From a virus, in IMG/VR virus record IMGVR_UViG_3300042453_002992, positions 1 to 22,053 of that record: a stretch of 22,053 bases of DNA; one strand, given 5' to 3'. The position numbers were made by a program, and so were the translations under genes. Within the stretch, counting starts at the first letter, position 1; every line of letters begins with the position of its first letter. This document shows, one piece after another, positions 1 to 6,697 of the stretch. Under the pieces are notes generated by a model. That model was not told the DNA's origin. It searched no databases and was given only the letters and a program-made list of their open reading frames with translations.

Positions 1-1116
1 CCGTCCGAGGGCCTGGCCGAGATCGTAGAGAGCATGGCCGGCAAGGCCGGCTGGGCCGGCGGCCAGCTGCGCATCGTGGCCGGCGTCTCGCGCGCCGCCG
101 TGGCCACCATCACCGAGGACTGGCTCACCGACGAGGAAGACATCCAGATCGTGCCCGAGCCGCCGGCAGAGGAGGCCGTCAACGTCTACCGGCCCACGAT
201 CGCGGACAAGGATCAGGGCTACACCGCGGTGCCCTCGCCCGAGGTGCGCAGCAGCACCTACATCGCCGCCGACGGCCGCGAGCTGGCCCGCGAGATCACG
301 CTGGGCGCCGTGACCGACGCGATCCACGCCCAGCACGTGTGCGGCGTGCTGATGCGCGACGCCCGCAACGCGCTCACCGTCACGCTGTCGTGCAACCTGC
401 GGGCCTACCAGCTGGAGCTGTTCGACGTCGTCGAGGTGACGCTCGCGCGCTTCGGCTGGTCGGCCAAGACCTTCGAGGTCGTCGACTGGCAGTTCAGCCT
501 GGCCGGCGGGGTCACGCTGACGCTGAAGGAGACGGCCGCGGCCATCTTCCAGCCGGACGCGGGGTTCGCGGAGCTGGACCTGACGCCCAACACGCAGCTG
601 CCCGATCCCAGCGTCGTGACCACCCCGAGCGGCCTGGTCGTGACGACCGCCATCGCAAGCCTGGACGACGGGCAGCCGGTCGTGCGCGCGCTCGTGCAGT
701 GGAACCAGGTCGCCGACATCGGCGTGCTGCAGGGCGGCGCCATCGAGATCCAGTACCTGCAGATCGGCAGCATCGACCAGCCGGTCGGCTGGCAGAACAC
801 GACGCCGATCACCGTCACCTGGACCAACGCGGCAGGCTCTGCCGTGGCCTGGAACTCGCTGCAGCAGGCCGACCCGTCGGGCGCGGCGGGATGGCAAACC
901 CTGCGCGTGGCTGGCAACCAGTCCAGCCACGTTATCCCGGCGCTGAAGGCGTCGGCCAGCTACCTGTTCCGCCTCCGCGCCGTCAACGCCATCGGCGTGG
1001 CCAGCCGCTGGGGCGTGCAGCAGCTCGTGCTGACCGCCGCGCCGCCCCTGGCCGCCACCGTCGAGACCTGGTTCGCCGCGGACGCCACTGGCGTGTCGTG
1101 GTCCAACGCGGTGTGA
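1..1116 (+). CDS. Tail tip attachment protein (J-like), C-terminal part
   Basis: The frame is open from the first base of the window, so the gene begins upstream and about 371 residues are visible. An ATG at position 34 is internal, not the start. The segment reads like the C-terminal part of a lambda J-type central tail fibre or tail tip protein: a beta-rich domain (about residues 75-190, with FGWSAKTFEVVDW) followed by a fibronectin III-like domain (about 215-345, with SYLFRLRAVNAIG). In the J family this protein sits at the tip of siphovirus tails and contacts the host receptor. It is followed by a small tail gene and a tailspike, as expected for the end of a tail operon. The exact family is inferred from composition and position. 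Confidence 0.7.
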   Translation, partial: PSEGLAEIVESMAGKAGWAGGQLRIVAGVSRAAVATITEDWLTDEEDIQIVPEPPAEEAVNVYRPTIADKDQGYTAVPSPEVRSSTYIAADGRELAREITLGAVTDAIHAQHVCGVLMRDARNALTVTLSCNLRAYQLELFDVVEVTLARFGWSAKTFEVVDWQFSLAGGVTLTLKETAAAIFQPDAGFAELDLTPNTQLPDPSVVTTPSGLVVTTAIASLDDGQPVVRALVQWNQVADIGVLQGGAIEIQYLQIGSIDQPVGWQNTTPITVTWTNAAGSAVAWNSLQQADPSGAAGWQTLRVAGNQSSHVIPALKASASYLFRLRAVNAIGVASRWGVQQLVLTAAPPLAATVETWFAADATGVSWSNAV

Positions 1117-1120
1117 CGAC

Positions 1121-1474
1121 ATGGCGCACCCCAGCGGCACCTTCTCCAGCGCGTATGCCGGCCAGCTCGAGGTCGTCGTCAAAGGCGTCTTCGAGTACAG
1201 CGTGCGGCGCGACGCTGGGTTTCCATCGACCAACGGCACACCCAACGCCCTCGTGCGCGGCTACGTCGGACCGGCCGGCGCCCGGCAGTACACCCAGCCG
1301 ATCGACCGGTACGCGCCGACCGTGACGGCCATCTTCGACTACCCAGGCGGCAACGTCGTCTGGGACTTCGGCACCGAGACCGTCGCGTTCACCTTCGGCG
1401 GCGCCAGCGGAATCATCACCTTCTCGTTCAAGGACCTGCGCATCGACCTGGTGCTGCGCAGGTCGACCAACTGA
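1121..1474 (+). CDS. Small tail-associated protein, unknown function
   Basis: A 117-residue protein whose ATG lies 4 nt after the J-like stop codon. It has no signal peptide or membrane segment. The sequence alternates hydrophobic and polar residues with many Tyr, Phe, Val and Gly (for example TVTAIFDYPGG and GIITFSFKDLRIDLVL), which suggests an all-beta fold. Its place between the tail tip protein and the tailspike points to a tail accessory or adaptor role. I do not recognise the family. Confidence 0.6.
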   Translation: MAHPSGTFSSAYAGQLEVVVKGVFEYSVRRDAGFPSTNGTPNALVRGYVGPAGARQYTQPIDRYAPTVTAIFDYPGGNVVWDFGTETVAFTFGGASGIITFSFKDLRIDLVLRRSTN

Positions 1475-1483
1475 GGCATCGAC

Positions 1484-3415
1484 ATGGCGTTCCCTCACAC
1501 TTTCGCCGCGCGCAGTGGAGCGATCCCGACCAGCGAGCTGGATGCGAACTTCGCGGCGCTGGAGGATACGGGAGAGTCCAACAAGGGCGCGGGGCTGGTG
1601 AAGTTTCTGCAGGCGGGCGACGGCGCGAAGCCGCGCACGACACAGGGCAAGCTCCGCGAGCAGGTGGCCATTACCGACTTCGACTCCGTGGCACAGGCAC
1701 TCGTATCTGGCGCTCGCCGCATGTACGTGCCGCCGGGGAACTACTCGCTCGCAACAACGGTGTCCGTCACGCTGCCCAACGACGTCGAACTGTATGGCCC
1801 GGGCCGCTTCGTCTACACCGGCGCGGCTTCCACGAGCCCCATGTTCACGATCCAGTGCGCCGGCTACTCGTTTGCGGTGCGGGGACTGACGTTCGACGGC
1901 GACAACCTGGTGCCCGGCGCGCTCCGCATCGAGAACACCGCGGCCATGTCCAGCGACACGCTGCCGTCGTGCTACATCGATGGCTGTACGCTGATCGATT
2001 TCCGCATGGCGACGGCCAGCCTGTGGAACAACGGTGCATACATCGCGGGCTCGTTCGAGCGCGTTGAGATCCTTAACAACAACGTGCGCAACATCACGCG
2101 CGCGGCGGGCACCGGCACGCCGGGGACCAACGGCACGAGCGGCATCACGGTGCAGCACTACGACTCAAGCAAGTGGGTCCGCCACTGTCTGCACAAAGGC
2201 AACGCGTACATCAATGTGACCTCCGACGATGCGCTGGGATCCAGCTACAACGTCGACCTGGACGGGTTTAAGTTCTTCGCGCCGCTGCCGTCCACGTCGA
2301 GCGGCCAGTACGCCCAATCGGTCCTGACGTCGGCGGGCAACACTTACCACAACTGCCGCGGCAGGGCGCTGAAAGTGCAGGCCGTCGGCAGCGCCACCGG
2401 CGAGACCGTGATGCGCGACGCTGACTACACCGCCTACGGCGGCTCGACCGAGATCAACTTCCAGCTCGGCGTGGGCTCGGTCAGCAACTGCACCTTCATC
2501 TATCGCCCATACGGCGGTGGTGGCGCGACGTCCCCGATACAAAGCGCACTGACGCTGGTCGGGTTCTTCCAGGGGTCCGACTACAGCGAAGACACGGGCA
2601 GCGCCATCGTCAACGGTATACAGGTTCTCAGCAGCATCGGCTCGGGAGTGGGCAGCAACATTACCGCGATCGTCGATGCGCGAGTCGGGTCCGGCGTGGC
2701 TACCCCTCTGCGCCCGCTAATCAGTGTCAGCAACGTCTCGGTCAACAAGAACCCGATCGGCTGGATTGCGCAGATTGGCTATGAGGGCACGACCTACGGC
2801 ACGCTTCGACTCGACAACATCGTCGTGCCGGCGATCGCCAACGCGGCCGTGGCCACGAACGGAACCGACACCAACTTCGACATCGTGGCGACCAACGTCG
2901 TCAACGTCGACGGCTTGACGACGCCGGCCAATGCCAAAGCATTCGTCACCGACACGTCAGGGAGCGGGGTGTCCTACGGCGGCACGATCAGCGGCGGCTT
3001 GTGCCAGGGCTTCCTGCAGACCTACAACGTCGGCGCCGACCAGAGCCGGGCGCCATTACTGCACGGGGCGGCGCTGGCCGACGCCGCTGGCCGCGCAGGC
3101 GGCGCCGCGTCGGTGCAGTCGGTATCGCTGGCCGACGATGCCAGCGCCGCGTTCGACCGCCGGTTCTTCACGAACAACCGGGGCCTGTTCGCGGTCAGCG
3201 TCAACTACGAGTACACGACCCAGGGCCTGTTCGCCACGGGCAGCAATCAGATCTACAAGATTGCTGTGGCGTCCGGCGATGTGTTCTCGGTATCGACCTC
3301 CGGCGCCAACCCGGACACGGACAACAAGTTCAACATGTGGTTCACGGGCGGCAAGCTCAATGTGAAGAACCGCCTCGGAGACAGCGTGATTGTGACTGTG
3401 ATGTTCCTGGGCTGA
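1484..3415 (+). CDS. Tailspike / receptor-binding protein with right-handed beta-helix
   Basis: A 643-residue protein. Residues 1-30 are a short N-terminal segment (PTSELDANFAALED). Residues 33-68 carry the linker seen in many phage tailspikes (GAGLVKFLQAG, then KLREQVAITDFDS). From about residue 70 to 480 there are repeated short beta-strand and Asn/Gly turn patterns (YVPPGNYSLATT, VRGLTFDGDN, VEILNNNVRNI) typical of pectate-lyase-like beta-helices. The last 120 residues form a distinct beta domain that may trimerise or bind receptor. In the family such proteins bind, and often cut, surface polysaccharide. No catalytic residues can be assigned by eye, so enzymatic activity is not claimed. 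The ATG is 10 nt after the previous gene. Confidence 0.75.
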   Translation: MAFPHTFAARSGAIPTSELDANFAALEDTGESNKGAGLVKFLQAGDGAKPRTTQGKLREQVAITDFDSVAQALVSGARRMYVPPGNYSLATTVSVTLPNDVELYGPGRFVYTGAASTSPMFTIQCAGYSFAVRGLTFDGDNLVPGALRIENTAAMSSDTLPSCYIDGCTLIDFRMATASLWNNGAYIAGSFERVEILNNNVRNITRAAGTGTPGTNGTSGITVQHYDSSKWVRHCLHKGNAYINVTSDDALGSSYNVDLDGFKFFAPLPSTSSGQYAQSVLTSAGNTYHNCRGRALKVQAVGSATGETVMRDADYTAYGGSTEINFQLGVGSVSNCTFIYRPYGGGGATSPIQSALTLVGFFQGSDYSEDTGSAIVNGIQVLSSIGSGVGSNITAIVDARVGSGVATPLRPLISVSNVSVNKNPIGWIAQIGYEGTTYGTLRLDNIVVPAIANAAVATNGTDTNFDIVATNVVNVDGLTTPANAKAFVTDTSGSGVSYGGTISGGLCQGFLQTYNVGADQSRAPLLHGAALADAAGRAGGAASVQSVSLADDASAAFDRRFFTNNRGLFAVSVNYEYTTQGLFATGSNQIYKIAVASGDVFSVSTSGANPDTDNKFNMWFTGGKLNVKNRLGDSVIVTVMFLG

Positions 3416-3461
3416 CGGCAGATTGCCGAGTCGTCTTCTGCAAACCGGACCAGAGGCCGCG

Positions 3462-3782
3462 ATGACTGAGCCGCAGCTGACCGAGGACCGCGTGAAGGTC
3501 CTGATCTCCGAGGCTCTGGAGCGCCACGAGCGCCGCGTCATGGATCACCTCGACTCCGGCTTCGACAAGCTCAGCCAGACCTTCGCGTCGGCCTTCCCCG
3601 GCGGCGACCCGCACGGCCACCGCATGGCGCACGAGAAGGCGATCCGCGACGCCACGGGGCGCGACAAGCTGCGCTCCGAGGTGCTGGGCAAGTTCGTCAC
3701 CGGTGGCCTGTGGGCCGCTGCCGGCTTCCTGGCGTTCGCGGCCTGGGAAGCGCTCAAGTCTCACGTGAAAGGCAACCCATGA
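3462..3782 (+). CDS. Lysis-cassette membrane protein, unknown
   Basis: A 106-residue protein. The start at 3462 is preferred over an in-frame ATG at 3423 because a GAGG lies just upstream of it and the extra residues look like non-coding sequence. The N-terminal 75 residues are charged and probably helical (RVKVLISEALERHERRVMDH). One hydrophobic segment lies near the C-terminus (about residues 78-95, GGLWAAAGFLAFAAW). It heads the lysis cassette and its stop overlaps the start of the holin-like gene (ATGA). It could be a second holin, an antiholin or a membrane anchor; I cannot choose between these. Confidence 0.6.
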   Translation: MTEPQLTEDRVKVLISEALERHERRVMDHLDSGFDKLSQTFASAFPGGDPHGHRMAHEKAIRDATGRDKLRSEVLGKFVTGGLWAAAGFLAFAAWEALKSHVKGNP

Positions 3783-4006
3783 AGAACATCCTCATCGCAG
3801 ACTGGCGCGAGAGCTGGAAGTGGCTTAGCGTGCAGATCTCGACGCTGCTCATCATCTGGGCCTCGTTGCCCGAGGCGCAGCAGTCGGCGATCCTCAGCCT
3901 GGTCGGCCTCGACCAGAACAAGCTGGTGGGCCTGATGGGCGTGGCGATCATCATCGGCCGCCTGGTCGCGCAGAACCGGCAGCCCGCGCCGGCGCCCGAG
4001 CAGTGA
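3779..4006 (+). CDS. Holin
   Basis: A 75-residue protein with two hydrophobic segments (about 18-30, ISTLLIIWASLP, and 50-65, LVGLMGVAIIIGRLVA) separated by a short polar turn. It starts in an ATGA overlap with the preceding gene and ends in a GTGA overlap with the endolysin gene, which indicates translational coupling. Size, topology and position just before the endolysin fit a small two-helix phage holin, which forms membrane lesions that release or activate the endolysin. The opening pattern (IADWRESWKWLSVQ) matches a holin type common in proteobacterial phages. Confidence 0.75.
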   Translation: MKNILIADWRESWKWLSVQISTLLIIWASLPEAQQSAILSLVGLDQNKLVGLMGVAIIIGRLVAQNRQPAPAPEQ

Positions 4007-4686
4007 GGCGCATCGACGAGATCAACATCCACTGCGCCGCCACCCGGCCGGGGTGGATGGCCGGGCGCACGGGCGCCGAGCGGGTCGCGGAGATCCGCCG
4101 CTGGCACGTCGAGCAGAACGGCTGGGCGGACATCGGCTACCACTTCCTGATCGACCGCGACGGCCGCGTCTACCCCGGCCGGCCGGTCCAGCGCACCGGG
4201 GCCTTCGAGCCGAAGGTCAACGCCACCGCGATCGGCGTGTGCCTGCTGGGAGGCCACGGCGCGGCGGCCACTGACGCGTTCGAGGCGCACTACACCCCCG
4301 AGCAGGCCGACGCCCTGCGCGACCTGATCGAGCAGCTGCGCGCCGAGCACCCGGGCATCCGCAAGGTGACGGGGCACAACGACTACAGCAGCAAAGCCTG
4401 CCCCGGCTTCCGGGTCGGCCGCTGGCTGGCGGGCAAGCCTGCGGAGCGCACCTTCGCGGAGTCGACGACGGCGGCCGGCGCCGGGTCGGCAACTGTCGCC
4501 GCCGGCGGCCTGGCCGTCGTCGAGGTCATGCCGCTGCTGTCCGACACCCGCTCGGCCATCGAGCAGGCCCGCGACACCACGGCCCAGGCCGACCCGCTCC
4601 GCTGGGTGCTGCTGGCGGTCATCCTGGCCGGCGCCGCCTACGCGCTGTGGGCCCGGTGGCGCGACTGGAAAGCGGGCCGCCGATGA
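4003..4686 (+). CDS. N-acetylmuramoyl-L-alanine amidase endolysin with C-terminal membrane segment
   Basis: A 227-residue protein with a GTG start that overlaps the holin stop (GTGA). The T7-lysozyme (Amidase_2) pattern is clear: His10 in INIHCAA, Tyr46-His47 in IGYHFLIDRDG, His125 in VTGHNDY, then Lys131 and Cys133 in SSKACPG. These match the zinc ligands (His, His, Cys) and the catalytic Tyr/Lys of the family, which cuts the amide bond between muramic acid and the peptide. After residue 150 comes an Ala/Gly-rich linker, and residues 201-217 (VLLAVILAGAAYALW) form a membrane segment followed by Arg and Lys. That tail suggests tethering to the inner membrane before holin action. The next gene starts in an ATGA overlap. 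Confidence 0.9.
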   Translation: MRRIDEINIHCAATRPGWMAGRTGAERVAEIRRWHVEQNGWADIGYHFLIDRDGRVYPGRPVQRTGAFEPKVNATAIGVCLLGGHGAAATDAFEAHYTPEQADALRDLIEQLRAEHPGIRKVTGHNDYSSKACPGFRVGRWLAGKPAERTFAESTTAAGAGSATVAAGGLAVVEVMPLLSDTRSAIEQARDTTAQADPLRWVLLAVILAGAAYALWARWRDWKAGRR

Positions 4687-5240
4687 TCCCGCTGCCCGGC
4701 CTGATCGGGCCCAAGCTCATCGCCGCTGTCGTCGTCGGCAGCAGCCTCGTCGCCGCCGGCTGGCTCGCCAGAGGCCAGATCGCCCGCGGCCAGATCGCCG
4801 AGCTGCGGGCCGAGCACGCCACCCAGGTTGCCGCCGCAGAGGCCGCTGCCCGCCAGGCCGTCGAGGCCGCCCGCGCCCGCGAGACGGAGATCGTCAACCG
4901 AACCGAGGAGATCGTCCGAGATGCCCGCACCACTGTCGAGGGCCTGCGCGCCGATGCTGCTGCTGCTGTCGCTGCTGCTGACGGCCTGCGGCTGGCCGCC
5001 GCGCGTTACGCCGCCCGCCGCTGCACCGGTCCCGGTGCGCCTGCCTCCGCTGCCGGGCGAGGCCAGGCAGCCGGCATGCCCGGCGACCTGCGAGATGCCG
5101 ACCGGCTCCTGCGCGTGCTCGCGGAGCTTGACGGCACAGCGGGAGCGCTGGCAGACCATGCTGACCGATCCCGAGCCGCCGGCCTCGCCTGCGAGCGCGC
5201 CTACGGCGCCGCCGTCGACGCGCTGAAGGCGGCGCGATAG
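4683..5240 (+). CDS. Rz: Rz-like inner-membrane spanin
   Basis: A 185-residue protein that starts in an ATGA overlap with the endolysin. The N-terminus is one membrane anchor (about 9-28, GPKLIAAVVVGSSLVAAGWL), followed by a long Ala/Glu/Arg-rich region (about 30-105) that should form a coiled coil in the periplasm. This is the architecture of i-spanins (Rz, DUF2514 type). With the nested Rz1 lipoprotein it would bridge the periplasm and fuse inner and outer membranes at the last step of lysis. Both the position after the endolysin and the embedded Rz1 support the call. Confidence 0.85.
   Translation: MIPLPGLIGPKLIAAVVVGSSLVAAGWLARGQIARGQIAELRAEHATQVAAAEAAARQAVEAARARETEIVNRTEEIVRDARTTVEGLRADAAAAVAAADGLRLAAARYAARRCTGPGAPASAAGRGQAAGMPGDLRDADRLLRVLAELDGTAGALADHADRSRAAGLACERAYGAAVDALKAAR
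4921..5226 (+). CDS. Rz1: Rz1 outer-membrane lipoprotein spanin, nested inside Rz
   Basis: A 101-residue frame wholly contained in the Rz gene. The start at 4921 has GAGGAG about 10 nt upstream. It opens with a lipoprotein signal peptide, residues 12-22 MLLLLSLLLTA, and lipobox LTAC with Cys23. The mature region is proline-rich (PPRVTPPAAAPVPVRLPPLP), a hallmark of Rz1. A frame that shows a signal peptide, lipobox and proline-rich tail exactly inside an Rz gene is very unlikely to be chance. In the family, Rz1 is anchored in the outer membrane and binds the C-terminus of Rz. Confidence 0.88.
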   Translation: MPAPLSRACAPMLLLLSLLLTACGWPPRVTPPAAAPVPVRLPPLPGEARQPACPATCEMPTGSCACSRSLTAQRERWQTMLTDPEPPASPASAPTAPPSTR

Positions 5241-5293
5241 CGACGATTCTGGGCGTGCTGCGTGCACTCAGACACGCAGAATCGGCGCTATAT

Positions 5294-5313
5294 CAGGTGG
5301 GGAAGTTCTTGGC
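5294..5313 (+). repeat. Direct repeat left of att core, candidate integrase arm site
   Basis: CAGGTGGGGAAGTTCTTGGC; 17 of 20 bases match the copy at 5480-5499 in the same orientation. The two copies flank the attachment core and may be arm-type binding sites for the phage integrase. Function is inferred from placement only. Confidence 0.45.
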
Positions 5314-5386
5314 CATCTGGGCGCACTTCGAGCACATCCGGCGCTGTACGCCGCAGGTGCGCACCCATGGCGGGGAGTGCGCGGCG

Positions 5387-5433
5387 GGATTGCAAATCCG
5401 TCCAGCCCGGTTCGACTCCGGGTCGCGCCTCCA
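5387..5433 (+). other. attP core: 3' end of tRNA-Cys(GCA)
   Basis: The segment runs from the anticodon loop (TTGCAAA, anticodon GCA) through a perfect T arm (CCCGG TTCGACT CCGGG) and acceptor 3' strand to CCA at 5433. The 5' half of a tRNA is absent or degenerate: the 5' side of the anticodon stem does not pair and the D arm is poor. This is the pattern of a phage attachment core that restores the 3' end of a host tRNA on integration. It lies 65 nt from the end of the integrase gene. Confidence 0.85.
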
Positions 5434-5460
5434 ATAAAATCAACAGCTTAGCGCTGATTC
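5434..5460 (-). terminator. Possible weak terminator after int
   Basis: Read leftward, a short CAGC-GCTAA-GCTG hairpin is followed by TTGATTTTATT. It could end leftward int transcription before the att core. The stem is only 4 bp plus weak flanking pairs, so the call is tentative. Confidence 0.3.
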
Positions 5461-5479
5461 GGCCACCGACCCGCCGCAG

Positions 5480-5499
5480 CAGGTGGGGAAGATGTTGGC
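5480..5499 (+). repeat. Direct repeat right of att core, candidate integrase arm site
   Basis: CAGGTGGGGAAGATGTTGGC, a near copy of 5294-5313 in the same orientation. It touches the integrase stop codon, so the P' arm would overlap the 3' end of int. Confidence 0.45.
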
Positions 5500-6452
5500 T
5501 AGCGAGCCCGCCTCAGCAGTGCGATGGCCTCGGCCTGGCGCTCGACCGAGTGGTGGGCGTAGCGCAGCGTGCTGGCCGGGGACTTGTGCCCCAGGATGCG
5601 GCCGATCGTGGCCAGGTCGACGCCTGCCGACGCCAGCGCAGACGCATGAGCGTGCCGCAGGTCGTGCAGCCGCACGTGCGGCATCTGGGCCGCGGTCCGG
5701 GCCAGCGGCCACCAGTAGTCGATGACCGACCGCGGCGGGATCTCGATGCGGCTGGCCGTGCTGATGATCGGGTGCATCGGCACGATCCTGGGCGAGCCGT
5801 TCTTGGTGTCGCGCAACAGGAAGCCGGCCGGCAGCCGCTCGGCGCGCTGGATCTCGGCAACCCGCATGCCGCTCCACCAGGCGATGCGGATCAGCGCCCG
5901 CACGCCAGGGTGCGGGCAGGCCCGCGCCAGCCGGACCATCTCGGCGCGGCTGATGACGATGTCGCGGGCGTTGCGCACCGTGGGCGACACCACGCGAGCG
6001 CCAGGGTCCTCGCCGCCGTCCTCTGTGCGCTTCCAGAACCAGCGGCAGGCCGCGCGCAGGTAGGCGATGCGGTTGCGGATGGTGGCCGGCTGCAGAGCGC
6101 CCTCCTGGTCGGCCGCGTACTCGGCGCAGACCTTCGGCAGCTGGTCCAGCGCGCGGCCAGTCCACCAGTCGCGCATCTGCTCGAGCTCGCGCTGGACGTT
6201 CGCGCCGTGCTTCAGCGCTGGCGCCCGGTGCTTGCAGTAACCAGTGACAGCGTCGTCGATGTGGTGCCGAGGCCGGGCGACGCCGGTCGCGATCGCGTAC
6301 AGGGCCGCGCTTTCCTGGCGGTCGAAGGCGTCGGCCTGGGCGCGGGTCCACCCGGGCGGCAGAAGTTGACGCCGGCGAACGCGCTGGCCGTTGACCCGGC
6401 GGTCGAAGTCGAACCGCCACTGGCCCGACTTGCGGTCACGGTAGATCGGCAT
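5499..6452 (-). CDS. int: Phage tyrosine recombinase (integrase)
   Basis: A 317-residue site-specific recombinase. The catalytic set is complete: Arg197 (SGMRVAEI), Lys217 (DTKNGSPR), His263 and Arg266 (LHDLRHAHAS), His289 (LGHKSPAS) and the nucleophile Tyr298 (TLRYAHH). Residues 1-30 look like an arm-binding domain (YRDRKSGQWRFDFDRRVNG) and about 65-140 like the core-binding SAM-like domain. The start at 6452 is preferred over an in-frame start at 6524 because of GAGGAG about 11 nt upstream and the fit to the arm-domain start. The gene points at the tRNA-Cys attP core. It lacks features I would associate with an integron integrase and is judged a phage integrase. Confidence 0.93.
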   Translation of the reverse strand: MPIYRDRKSGQWRFDFDRRVNGQRVRRRQLLPPGWTRAQADAFDRQESAALYAIATGVARPRHHIDDAVTGYCKHRAPALKHGANVQRELEQMRDWWTGRALDQLPKVCAEYAADQEGALQPATIRNRIAYLRAACRWFWKRTEDGGEDPGARVVSPTVRNARDIVISRAEMVRLARACPHPGVRALIRIAWWSGMRVAEIQRAERLPAGFLLRDTKNGSPRIVPMHPIISTASRIEIPPRSVIDYWWPLARTAAQMPHVRLHDLRHAHASALASAGVDLATIGRILGHKSPASTLRYAHHSVERQAEAIALLRRAR

Positions 6453-6607
6453 CGCGCCGCGTACTCCTCGATGTCCGTTTGCGCGAATCGTACCGCGCCG
6501 CCGCCGACGCCCAGCCGGTAGCACGCCAGCATACCCGCGGCAGCCAGGTCGTAGACCGCCCGGCGGCTGATGCAGAGGAGCTTGGCGGCTTCGGTGGCGG
6601 TGAGCAT
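6212..6607 (-). CDS. Excisionase-like winged-helix DNA-binding protein (xis), with long overlap into int
   Basis: The frame encodes 131 residues. Residues 1-54 are a clear HTH_17/excisionase-type domain: TATEAAKLLCISRRAVYDL (helix-turn-helix), then RLGVGGGAVRF (wing) and DIEEYAARCR. Residues 55-131 run out of frame through the first 241 nt of int and look like a shadow of that gene (Ser/Thr/Arg/Pro-rich), so the functional part is probably the first 54 residues. Position just upstream of int fits a recombination directionality factor. The start has no obvious Shine-Dalgarno sequence, perhaps because its upstream flank is the border of the cassette array. Confidence 0.75.
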   Translation of the reverse strand: MLTATEAAKLLCISRRAVYDLAAAGMLACYRLGVGGGAVRFAQTDIEEYAARCRSTVTASRASGGSTSTAGSTASAFAGVNFCRPGGPAPRPTPSTARKARPCTRSRPASPGLGTTSTTLSLVTASTGRQR

Positions 6608-6613
6608 TGAGCG

Positions 6614-6697
6614 GGCTAATGCGTTGTGTGGCTGGGCGTCAAGGCGCGTTAGGCGGAATGCGGCGGGTCCTGGCGTTCCGTCTACTTCACGTTAGCC
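6614..6697 (+). repeat. Degenerate left border of the cassette array
   Basis: This stretch holds GGCTAAT (6614-6620), a perfect GTTRRRY box GTTAGGC (6648-6654), a hairpin CGGAATGC/GCGTTCCG (6655-6681) and GTTAGCC (6691-6697). The last one contains the VUT stop codon as TTA. 6614-6654 could be a decayed attC, and 6648-6697 a remnant between two recombination boxes. No regular attC arms can be paired, so it may instead be a secondary insertion site. Confidence 0.45.

Noticed and set aside
983-2158. Long - strand open frame opposite the tail genes
   Set aside because: It is antisense to the tail protein and tailspike genes, is rich in Arg/Ala/Gly, and has no motif. It is a high-GC shadow frame.
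4923-4990. CTG/GCT-rich run in the Rz gene as a simple repeat
   Set aside because: It encodes the leucine-rich signal peptide of Rz1 in one frame and alanines of Rz in the other; coding constraint explains it.
5356-5433. A complete tRNA-Cys gene
   Set aside because: The 3' half is perfect, and GGTGCGC at 5356 pairs with six of seven acceptor bases, but the D arm is poor and the 5' side of the anticodon stem mismatches at two positions. It fits an att core better than a working tRNA.
5499-6452. The tyrosine recombinase as an integron integrase that owns the cassette array
   Set aside because: It is next to a tRNA attachment core and an excisionase-like gene, has an N-terminal arm-binding type domain, and no insertion resembling the integron integrase patch was seen. 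No attI-like site is adjacent.
6440-6480. Programmed frameshift fusing Xis to Int
   Set aside because: No slippery heptamer or following pseudoknot is visible, and int has its own Shine-Dalgarno and start.
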